Below, one piece after another: positions 52,083-62,111 of a stretch of 64,000 nucleotides of DNA; positions within the stretch are counted from its first letter, which is position 1, and each line of letters begins with the position of its first letter. Position numbers and translations under genes: made by a program. The notes beneath the pieces were generated by a model. That model was not told where the DNA came from. It was given only the letters and a program-made list of their open reading frames with translations, and did no database searches. Source of the DNA: Helicobacter suis HS1 (GTDB lineage Bacteria; Campylobacterota; Campylobacteria; Campylobacterales; Helicobacteraceae); assembly GCF_026000295.1 (NCBI RefSeq), contig NZ_AP026769.1, positions 248,001 to 312,000 on the forward strand. The letters are read 5' to 3'.

Positions 52083-53734
52083 TGGCTTATATCAAAGATG
52101 CGATTTATCTGCCCTTAGATAGCATTTTGCAAGACTTTGGTTATGTGCTAGACAAAGAAAAAAGTAGTCTAAACTATCCTGTACTCAAACACCCCAATGA
52201 AAAAGGCAAGCTTGTCATCAAAAACAGCGCCGGGAGTTATCACTACTTCAATACAGAGGATAGAAGTGATAGAGGCAATATCATCAACTTTTGCCAAAAG
52301 CGCGGGTTAAGATTAGAGGATTTGATTAAGGGAGATGCACGCTACAGACCCAAGAGCTCTATAGCTTCTCAAACTAGTCAGCAGGAACACAAGAGGTTTA
52401 AAGAGGATTTTAAAGCCTTGCCTCCTTATAATTTAGACAAGAGCCAACTTCTAAGAGATAGAGGCATTCAAGGCACTCTGTTTAAAAGCTACCAGCACTC
52501 TTTGAGGGCTGATAGACATAACAATCTGTGTGTGCCTAATTATCTTTGTGAAAATCAAAGACTTGTATTGAGTGCTGTGAGCAAACGCTTAAACCAGCCA
52601 CTCACCACCCATATAGATGGCTCACCTAGAGAAAAACCCTTAAAAGAGCTTTGTGAGGGCTCTAAGGGCGTGCAAATGCTTGTGCCTAGTGGAGGCTTGA
52701 GAGCTGTGAAGTCTATTGTGATGACAGAGAGTATCTTAGATAGTATGACTTATTTGCAGATGAAGGGTTTAAACCCTGATACAACTCTACTACTAGGCAG
52801 TGCAGGGTAGTTTGGAGTGGACAAGATACGCGCTTTTGTGAGTGCATTATTCCAACAGATGAACCAAGACAAGAATCAAGCCTACCAGCAGTATGTGCAA
52901 GATGTGCAAGCCTATAAGCAGTGGAAGCGTTATGAAAAAGAGCAAGCCCAAAAGCCTAAAGACACGCAACCTAGCAGCAAGACTTTTAAAATTGCCTTTT
53001 CAAAACCTAAATACACAGACAAGCACAATCCTAAAGAGATGCCTGTGCAAGGTTGGCAAGAACAGAGTGTGAATACTCTAGCAGAGTTAGCACAAGTTAT
53101 CAAATCCTCCCCTTATTCTGGTGCGGTGTTTGAGAAGGGTTATCGCAACGCTACTAATGCTAAGAGTTTTACCAATCTACTAATCTATGACATTGACAAT
53201 GACAAGGACAGCCCCCAACTCCCTCTCAAGCAGGCTCAAGATTTGTTAGAGAAACAAAGCATTGAAAGCTTGGTGATGCCCTCTAAGAGCCATCAGATAG
53301 AAAAGAACGGACACATCACTGATAGATATCGTATCCTCATCCCTACAGCACAACCTTTAGGCTGTTTAGATGCAAAAAGCTTTGTGGGAGTGAATAGCTT
53401 GGTGGCTAAGACTTTGGGGCTATATGCCTATGTAGACAAGAAAGTCTTAGTGGATAGGGGAAGGGCGTATTATAAGAGCCCTGAGAGTGCCGAGTCTGTG
53501 TTTGTGAAAGGCAAGATATTAGACATAGAGCCCTTCAAACAGCAAGTCTCTCAAAATCTCTTTGAGAAGAAAGTTCCTAGACAAGTATTCACCCCTCCTA
53601 GTGTAGTTAATCCCCCTGACTTATCTGTCAATGTCATTTTAGCTTGTGATAATGATGAGCAGGGGCAACGCTACACACAGGTGTTAGAGGAGATACTATT
53701 CAATCTTACCAATCAATTACCAACCACGCCGTAA
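52082..53734 (+). pseudogene. DUF3991/Toprim protein with nested primase-polymerase-like domain; nonsense codon and IS-truncated
   Basis: N-terminal DUF3991-like domain (YHYFNTEDRSDRGNIINFCQ). Toprim first half VMTESILDSMTYL ends TLLLGSAG, then an in-frame TAG (52808-52810); the same frame continues FGVDKIRAFVSALF. Then comes an inserted region with LLIYDIDND, MPSKSHQ, DRYRILIP and RGRAYYKSP, resembling the DxD, SxH and later motifs of archaeo-eukaryotic-type primases. The Toprim DxD (LACDNDEQGQRY) comes afterwards. The 3' end runs into the IS at 53721. GTG 52817 could restart the second half. Likely a primase for the transferred strand, now broken. Confidence 0.7.
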
Positions 53735-53827
53735 AGCCCCTAGCTTTAGCTATGGGGATATAAGGTGCATGCTCTTTAGAGCATAATAAAGAATAGCTAC
53801 TTTAGGGTATTAGTTAATATAATCTTG

Positions 53828-53833
53828 TATAAT
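53828..53833 (+). promoter_or_regulatory. -10 box for tnpA
   Basis: TATAAT 7 nt before the tnpA ATG. Confidence 0.4.
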
Positions 53834-53840
53834 ACTTTGT

Positions 53841-54326
53841 ATGAAAGCCACTATCCAATACAAAAGTAATAATAATATTGTCTATTCTTGCAAATACCAC
53901 ATTGTATGGTGTCCTAAATAATATAGACGAAAAGTCCTTGTAGATCAGGTAGAAGTAAGGTTAAAACAAATCATTTTGGAAGTGGCGCAAGAGCTAGAAG
54001 TAGAGATTTTGGAGATGGAAACAGATAAGGATCATATCCATATTTTGGCAGAAGTTGATCCTAGCTTTGGGGTGATGAAGTTTATTAGGACGGCTAAGGG
54101 CAGGAGTAGTCGGCTTTTAAGACAAGAGTTTGCACATTTGAGAACAAGACTACCTACACTATGGACAAACTCTTGTTTTATTTCTTCTGTGGGGGGTGCG
54201 CCTTTGGAAGTGATCAAGCAATACATCGCCAACCAGCAAAACTCTGAAAGACCCAAGCAAAAAAACAAGTGGAAAGACTATGTTAATCGCCTACAAGCAG
54301 AAACTCTACAGCACAAGCAGAAATAA
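53841..54326 (+). pseudogene. tnpA: TnpA (Y1 HUH transposase) with in-frame stop
   Basis: MKATIQYKSNNNIVYSCKYH then WCPK, a TAA at 53919-53921, then YRRKVLVDQ in the same frame. Compared with H. pylori IS605-type TnpA (CPKYRRKVL), exactly one extra codon, the stop, has been inserted, probably by slippage in AATAATA. The HUH motif (DHIHILAE) and the tyrosine helix (IKQYIANQQN) are intact, so reversion by loss of 3 nt would restore the enzyme. Confidence 0.88.
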
Positions 54327-55366
54327 GCATATAAGCAAACTTCTGCGCCTTTATGGCATTTGCTACAATCATTGTATCGCTTTGCATAAGCGGTATTTTA
54401 GACTTTTTAAAAAGCATTTAAAGCTTTATACCTTGCAAAAGCATATCACTAAACTAAAGAGAACAGCACGCTTTGCTTTTTTGAAAACTCTAGGCTCTCA
54501 AACCTTGCAAGAGCTAGTAGGGAGGATAGACAAGGTTTATAAAAGATTTTTTAAGAAACAAGGTAGACCACCACGATTTAAAAAGGTGGCTTTATACCAA
54601 ATCTTTCACATTTAAGGGGAGAACAGGTTATAAAATCCAAAACAACATTATCTCTTTTAATGGCTATCGCTTTAAGTTTGTCAAAACCTACGACCTTGCA
54701 GGCAAACCCAAGACCTTAACCATTAAAAGAGATAATCTAGGCGATTATTTCTTGTGCTTGGTGTGCGAAACAGAGGATAACCTTAAGCCCGCAGGCGGTA
54801 ACAGCGTGGGGCTTGACTTTGGGTTAAAAACTTTTCTCACATGCTCTAATGGCACACAAATCCCATCGCCTTTATTTTTCTCTAAATTCTTGCCTTTGAT
54901 CCGTGCTTGCTCTCGCTCCCTATCCAAAAAGAAAAGAGGCAGTCATAACCGCCTAAAGGCTAGGCTAAAACTTGCTAGATTGCACCGCAAAGTCCAAAAT
55001 CTTAGAAAAGACTTTTTCTACAAGATTGCTAATAGCCTAGCCAAACAATACGCCACTATTTTCATTGAAGATTTGAACCTGAAGGGTATGGTTAAACTTT
55101 GGGGGCGCAAGATTAATGATTTGGCTTTTGGTGAGTTTGTGGCTATCTTGGAGAGAAAAACCCAAGTGGTTAAGATTGATAGATTCTATCCCAGCTCTAA
55201 AACTTGTTCTAGCTGTGGGGAGGTTAAAGAGGACTTGAGCCTCAAAGATAGAATCTTTAATTGCCCCTCTTGTGGGTTTTCTTTGGATAGAGATTTAAAC
55301 GCAAGCATTAATATTCATAGAGTGGGGGCATCCACTCTTGGAGGAGAAGCTGTAAGACCCGCCTAG
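54280..55366 (+). pseudogene. tnpB: TnpB, frameshifted (copy 2)
   Basis: Same two-frame structure as 31978-33064, with N-terminal part 54280-54615 and catalytic part 54752-55366. Overlaps tnpA by 47 nt. Start region differs from copy 1 (ATGTTA versus ATGCTC). Confidence 0.88.
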
Positions 55367-55376
55367 CGGGCAAGCT

Positions 55377-55841
55377 TTGATGATCCCAGAATCCCCTAGC
55401 TTTAGCTATGGGGAGTATGTCAAAATCCAGTGCTATGTAGGAGAAAAGGCTAAAACCATTCTGCAAGAACAGATGCTCAAGCACCAGAATATAAGCCTAA
55501 CAGCTCTCATAGAAAGATTAATTTTAAATTCAAATCCCAGGTCTTATCGCACACCTCCAAAGCCCATTAGAACCTACTTTGAAAGTATTTTTAAAATTAT
55601 TGAGCTTAACCAGCACTTGTATGTGCAGATGAATGCCAATGCTTCTAATTTGAATCAAATGATGCACCATGCTAACATTGCTACTAAAAAGAACACACCG
55701 CTAGAACCCCCATTTTGGAATCAGGCTTTCATTCTAATAGAAAAGATAGATGAGAACATTTGGCATTTAAGAAAATTACTCTTAGAGCTCTTGTGTCAAA
55801 TCTATACAGACATTGAAGAGAGAGAAAAGCCAGTGCTCTAA
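55377..55841 (+). CDS. RHH/MobC-like protein, copy 2
   Basis: Identical in sequence to 33075-33539, including the IS-derived N-terminus. Confidence 0.55.
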   Translation: MMIPESPSFSYGEYVKIQCYVGEKAKTILQEQMLKHQNISLTALIERLILNSNPRSYRTPPKPIRTYFESIFKIIELNQHLYVQMNANASNLNQMMHHANIATKKNTPLEPPFWNQAFILIEKIDENIWHLRKLLLELLCQIYTDIEEREKPVL

Positions 55842-55905
55842 AAAGAGCCCTTAGAGGCTATCAGACTAAGCACTCCTGTTCTCTTACTACAAATAAGAAG
55901 CCATC

Positions 55906-57758
55906 ATGAAACAACAATTTATCGCTTGGATGAGCTTGTTATTAAGCGTGCTAGGCATACCGGTATTTTTCATACTAGCTAATTGGTATGCCTTTGAGGG
56001 ATTGCATAGTTTTAACGATGCCTATATCTTTTCACATTCTATCATCTTAGGTTTGCAACAGGGCGCAAGTGTGTTAGATTTAAAATTTGAAGTCTATTGC
56101 ACCGCCCTTCTAGCTCTCACACCCCTAATCGCCACTCTCTACTTGCTCCTACCCAAAACCCAAGAGGTGGCTAATAATATCTTTATCCAAGAGGGGTGAA
56201 AGACATTGAGTGTTTTAAAATCTACTCTAAAGAAGGCTTTTTAATTACCATCCATCCTTTAGGTGTGTGCTTTAACAAGGGTTTTATTTTGGGTAAGTTT
56301 GGTTTTCCCTTTGCTAAGAGTGTGTGTTATGACAAGCCTTTAGGGGCGATGATTGTTGCACCCCCCCGAGCGGGCAAGAGTGCAGCAATAGCTATCCCCA
56401 ATCTTTTAAACCTGCCCACTTCTTGCATTGTTACAGACATTAAGGGCGAGCTTTGCTCTGTGAGTGCAGGCTATAGACAACAGGCTTTACACAATAAGAT
56501 TTTCATCTTTAATCCATTTGGAAAGGATAACACTTGCTTTTTTAATCCCTTTGACAAGCACTTAATAGAACCGATGAACTTTGATTCTAAGCTTAGATTA
56601 GTGCAAGAGGTGGCTAATAATATCTTTATCCAAGAGGACAAACAAGAGGATCACTGGGTGGCTAAGGCTAGGGAATTGTTCTCTTTTTATGCCCTCTATG
56701 ATGTTTGCACTAAGAACCAATCAAACTTCTATGACATTGCCATGGGTCCTAATCAAGATTTTGTGGCTTTAATCCATCCTCAAAGCAAGTATTATAAGAT
56801 GCTTTACCAGCACGATCAAAATGGTAATTTGGTGCAAAATCCCAATGCCAATCCCGCCCAGCTCTTTTATCTGCAAGTGAGCGATCAAAAATACATAGAT
56901 GTGAACGATCCTAGAAATTACGATCCTAATGAACCTGAGCCAGAGCATCGCTCAGAGGGCACGCTAGATGAGATTATTAGAAATGATGCGCGGGGCTGGG
57001 CAAATGCAGCAGAGGAAGAATTTGCTAGCATCAAGTCTACCTTTAATCGCTTTGTGAGTGTGTTTAAAAGCCCACAAGTCAAAGAAGCCACTTCTAAGAT
57101 GAGCTTTGAATATGCAGATTTTAGAAAGAAAAACATCACGCTTTATATCAAAATTGCCCAAACAGACATCACCACTCTAGCTCCGCTTATTAGAACGCTA
57201 TTAGAGAGCATTGCTAAAAATTTATTGCTTGAGGAGAGCAAAAAGCCTAATGAGCGCATCTACTTCATCTTAGATGAGTTTGTGCGCTTTGGCAAACTGC
57301 CCTTTTTGCTAGAAATGCCTGCGCTGTGCAGGAGTTACAATGTTGTTCCCTTATTCATCACTCAAGACTATGCGATGATTAGAAAATACTATAGCGATGA
57401 TGAACTCAAGGTGTTAAAGGGTGTGGTGCATTACAACATTGTTTTTAAGATGAATAGTGCTGAGGATGCAGAAATTATCTCTAAGGAGGTGGGGCAATTC
57501 ACCCGTTTGAGTAAAAATACTTCCACAGAGAAAGGCCAACTAGTTTTTGGAGGCACAAGCTCTTATTCTTTAGAAGGTAAAGAATTACTCACCCCACAAG
57601 ACATTTTAAACATCCCTGATAATGAAGTGATCATCATGGTTACAGGCAAAAAGGCAACCCCCTTAAAGCTCAAGGCTAATTTTTACTTCAAGGATAAAGA
57701 ATTGTTAGGGCGGGTTGGCTGGAAACTTGAAACTACAAATCCAAACTTAGGAGATTAA
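55906..57758 (+). pseudogene. virD4: VirD4, copy 2, frameshifted
   Basis: N-terminal membrane part ends after LLLPKT at a 34-bp block (56161-56194) identical to 56604-56637 of the same gene; the replaced block is 1 nt shorter, breaking the frame. The remainder (from 56196) is the full ATPase, with Gly to Arg in Walker A (APPRAGKSAA) and FFKTI changed to FLITI nearby. Confidence 0.88.
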
Positions 57759-57759
57759 G

Positions 57760-59997
57760 ATGTGGAAAGACATGTCTTTACCAGAACGCAAGAGCGCATT
57801 CACACACTTCAAGGCTCAAGAATTAGTAGCACACTTAAAAAGCCAGCACATCCGCTTAGATCAGGCACAGAGTTTAGAGAAAGCCTATAACCCTAGCACG
57901 GGCAATTTTTATACGGACTTGCACGCTTTAGCTCTAGATGCTAAGATGTTAGAGTGTGGGTATAACAAAAACCAGTGGATTTCTTTAAATAGAGCAAGGC
58001 TATTAGGTGCAGACCCCAAAGAGCTTGCCTACATCAAGGCAAACACCAGAAACAAACAAAACCCACAAGGGAGCATAGAAAAGGTTAGTATTTCATATCT
58101 ACAGAGAAAAGATAAAGAGGGCAATGTCCTAGTAGAGCCTATTTTCAACACAACAGACCTCTATAATGTGGAAGTGTTTTCTACCTTAGACACCAGCCTT
58201 TTTAAAGAGCCTAATCCTCAAAGTTTGCACAGACAAGAACACAGCGCGCAGGTGCGCCTTTCTGATTTACAAAATGAGCTTAGTTCTGAGCACTACACAC
58301 AGCTACAAGAATACATGCAGGCTAGATTCCCTGCAATAGAGCAAGAGAACACAGAACGCATGTCTGAAGTAAGTGATCTACAAACTCAAGTGGATATTTT
58401 AAAAGCAGAGGTGCAGAGATTACAAGCAGAGCGTGAGGCTGATTTAAAAGAGCACACCAAAGAATTAGAGATGCTCAAGGCTCAAAATACAGCAATTTTA
58501 GATCAGTTAAATCAGCTAGTGGCACAATTTGCCCCTCCCACACAACAAGAACGCACAGCTACTATCCAAGCACCACAAGAACCCTCCACCCCAACCCTTC
58601 CTGATGAACATGTTAATTTTATGCAGACACCAGAGCAAGTAATCAATGCAAAGCAGCCAGATGGCACAGACAACAGCACACTTGAAAATAAAATACAAGA
58701 TAATACCATACAAGAGAATACAACAATAGACAACACTGCAACACACAATACTACACAAGATAATATAAAACAAGATAATACTGCAACCGCTACAGAGGAT
58801 ACTACCCCAATACCTCCTAATGAACCCCTAGAACACAAACCTGCAACTGCAAAGCAGAGGGAATACACGACTCACCAAGAGTCCAAGCCCAAAACTTCAG
58901 CACCAGCACCCAATGAGCGTGTTATAAGCTCAGGGTCTATAGAATCTACATCACTAGGAGAAGACCATGAAAGAAGCGAGCATAGAGGAGTTTATGCAGG
59001 CGATACAAAGCAGTATGGGGATAGACAAGGACGACCCATGGTTGGAGATGAAGAAATTGTGGGAGAAGTGGGAGAAACTAGCCCAAGAGTTGAGCCCACA
59101 GCAGAGGGGATACTTCTTGAGTCTGGGGGAGGAGGGGATGAAAGAGCTAGCACAACATTACGATTGGCATCATCTGAAACTGAGCATTCAGATAGGCTTA
59201 GAGAGGGTGATGGAGCACAAAGAGGAGCAGAGGCAGAAAGAAGAGAGGGAGCGCGCGGATCTTCTGCTTTATCAGGAGGCAATCCAGAAGGGGATTTATC
59301 CCCTAGAGCGCATGCCCATCCATCCACTGGAGTTGGAGACATTGAGGGAGAAAATAGAGAAGGCAAATCCAGAGCGTTGGGAGCAACTGATGTGGCTATA
59401 CAACCACGAGAAAATGGAGGGTTACGAGTTTTTGCTACTGGATCGCTGGAGGAGCTGGTTTCCTCACATGATCTATCATCTGCACCTAGACATTCTGTTC
59501 TACATAGTGCGCGACCAAACACAGATGGAGTTAGCGATCTTGGATCGCACACAGGCACAGATTCAGCGCGCAGAGGGGATAACAGATATGGAAATTCTCC
59601 AAGAAGCAAGAATCAATCCCTATCACTATTTGATCATAGACCCCTGCTGCACAGGGAGGAATTACTGGGAGTGCCTGCAGAGGGACAAGGAGTTGATGGC
59701 ACACTCCAATATGAGTCTAGAGGCATTGGTGCACCAGAACTAAATGCCTCTGAAATAGGGGGAGGAGTTGAGCGTGCCCATGCACAGGACGCACAAGAGG
59801 CAAGCACACAAGCAGTAGGCAATCATCGGCGCGATTTTAAGACCCAAGAGGAGCATGCCCCCAGCACTCCTAAAAAGCGCTATGAAGCCAATGTGGCAGC
59901 TCTTAAGCTTTTAAACCGACTCAGAATAGAGGGCAGAAAAGAAATCACCCATGGAAAGGATGTCATTTACGAGCTTATAGTGGGTGGGGTTCTATGA
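57760..59997 (+). pseudogene. Giant ICE protein copy 2, N-terminal part (ArdC-like + linker)
   Basis: Identical to the start of 35459-39769 through EGRKEITH, then a 22-bp block (59951-59972, identical to 60388-60409) shifts the frame and ends it as GKDVIYELIVGGVL. The methyltransferase part continues separately at 59994. Confidence 0.85.
58967..59743 (+). CDS. Overprinted gene nested in giant protein linker, copy 2
   Basis: Identical to 36666-37442, with the same AGGAG. Its frame is intact although the host frame is broken further downstream. Confidence 0.55.
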   Translation: MKEASIEEFMQAIQSSMGIDKDDPWLEMKKLWEKWEKLAQELSPQQRGYFLSLGEEGMKELAQHYDWHHLKLSIQIGLERVMEHKEEQRQKEERERADLLLYQEAIQKGIYPLERMPIHPLELETLREKIEKANPERWEQLMWLYNHEKMEGYEFLLLDRWRSWFPHMIYHLHLDILFYIVRDQTQMELAILDRTQAQIQRAEGITDMEILQEARINPYHYLIIDPCCTGRNYWECLQRDKELMAHSNMSLEALVHQN

Positions 59998-62111
59998 GCA
60001 ACTTCTTTGATTCAAGCCAAGAGGGGAAAGAGTTCTTGGAGTTGTTGCGGACTATAGACAGAGGGCAATACATCCAAGCCCGCGCATCCGTGCTAGATGC
60101 CTATTACACCCCTAAGATGATAGTAGATGCCATTTATGAGGCTTTGGAGCATTTTGGGTTTAACAAGGATGGCAACACCAAAGAAATCTTTGAGCCTAGT
60201 GTGGGAGCGGGGAATTTTTTAAGCTATGCCCCAGCTAATGCTCACTACCACTTCAGTGCTACAGAAATAGATAGTGTGGGTGTGAGGATTGCCAAAACCC
60301 TCCATCCTAACCAAAATATCCAGCTTAAGAAGTTTGAAGAATTTACTTTCACCCATGATTTTGATGCCTTTGTGGGTAATCCTCCCTATGGAAAGGATGT
60401 CATTTACGATGGAGATAAGGATTTAAGCGGGGCAAGTGTGCACAACTACTTTGTGGGCAAAGCCCTTAAACACTTAAAAGAAGATGGCATTCTAGCCTTT
60501 GTCATCACTAGCTCTTTTTTAGATGCAAAAGATAGTAAAATGCGTGAGCACATCGCCAAGCAAGCTAGCTTCTTAGGAGCGATTAGATTGCCTAGTAATG
60601 TGTTCAAGGGCACAGGCACGGAAGTTACGACAGATGTCATATTCTTTAAAAAGGGACAAGATACAGAGCTCAACCAAGATTTTATGCGCTCTGCCCCCTA
60701 TTACAGGGTAGGTGAAAAGCTAGATTTAGATGTGCTCACTGCTCACAAAAAATTGATCAAAGGCACAACTGCCCACGAGCATCTTAGACTAGCTAAGGAC
60801 ATTGATAAACTTTTAGGGATTAACAAGGCTGCTAGCACGCCAGAGTTAGTTGTCCCAGATTGGGATGAGGCACAAAAGGAGCAAATACACGCTTTTTTTG
60901 AAAAGAATAAAAAAGAACTCTTGGGTTTTTGCCTCAATGAGTATTTTATCAACCACCCTGAGCACATCTTGGGGAATCTGCAGGCGCGCGTGGCTAACAA
61001 GGGTATGGAGCTCACCAACACCCCTCAAGCCTCTTTAGATTTAAAGCAAGCCATCTCTTCTCTCATCTCTACTTTGCCAAAGGACATTTACAGATATAGA
61101 AAGACGGAGTATCCTCAAGGGCTTGTGATTTTAGATCGCTCACACCACAAGTTTGCCCAATATGCCCAAATCTGTGCAAACGCAAAAGCGGGCAATTATG
61201 TAGAGTTTGAAGGAGAGATTTACAGATTCAAGGCTGCAGATTGGGATGTGGATACCTTAGATAAAGTTTACCTCTTAGAACAAGTCCCCACCATCAAAAC
61301 AAAAATGCAAAAAAAGCGCATCCAAGCTTTCATCCCTCTAAGAGATGCGCTCCATGACTTAATCCAAGCAGAGCTCAACCCTTTAAGCACCGATGGGGAG
61401 TTAGAAACCAAGAGAAAAAAGCTCAATGCTCTCTATGATGGGTTTGTGAAAACCTTTGGCTATTTGAATGAAAACAAAAACCGCAAAGACCTTAAAGGGG
61501 ACTTGTATGGCTTTAGAGTCTTGGGCTTAGAAAGAGACTTTGATAAGGGCATTAACAAAGCCCAAGCACAGGCTCAAGGCTTATCTCTTAGAAAACCCAG
61601 CGCTCAAAAAGCAGACATTTTTTTCAAGCGCACCCTAGCCCCTCAAAAAACATTCACGATCAACAATGCCAAAGAGGCTTTAATGGCGAGTGTGAGCCAA
61701 ACGGGGGGATTAGATTTAGCCTTTATTGCTGAGCATTTTGTAAGTCAAAGTATAGAGAAAACACTAGAGGAACTTTTAGAGCAAAAATTGATTTTTAAGA
61801 GCCATTTAGAAAACTCTAGCTATGTCTTAGCCAGTGATTATTTGAGTGGGAATGTCAAGCAAAAGCTCAAGGAAGCCAAACAAGCCATAGAGGCAGGCAG
61901 AGAGGACTTAATAGAAAATGTCCAAGCCCTAGAGGCTATCATCCCTGTAGACATCAAGGCTATAGACATTGCTCTGCATTTAGGCACGCCTTGGATTCCC
62001 CCCACATACTATGAGCAATTCCTCTTAGAGCAGGTTAGAGAGCATTACAGACTATTGAACTTAGAGCGCACCAAAAAAAGAGTATGTAGAAAAGTGCCTC
62101 TGTGTGGCTAA
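59994..62111 (+). pseudogene. Giant ICE protein copy 2, methyltransferase part
   Basis: 705 codons from MSNFFDSSQEGKEF; carries EPSVGAGNF and GNPPYGKD unchanged. Ends in LLNLERTKKRVCRK because of a 24-bp block (62053-62076) copied from 62487-62510. At this same point copy 1 carries a different insert. Confidence 0.85.

Larger units (their letters stand above)
53721..55423 (+). mobile_element. IS605-type element, tnpA+tnpB copy
   Basis: About 1.7 kb. Left tip after TTAC (53717-53720), hairpin CCCCTAGC-TTTA-GCTA-TGGGG at 53737-53758 and a second one, ATGCTC-TTTA-GAGCAT, at 53769-53784. Right hairpin ends in TCAA (55420-55423). tnpA and tnpB overlap in the same direction. Identical to the tnpB-only copy from 54285 on except single-base changes (e.g. 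54620). Confidence 0.8.
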
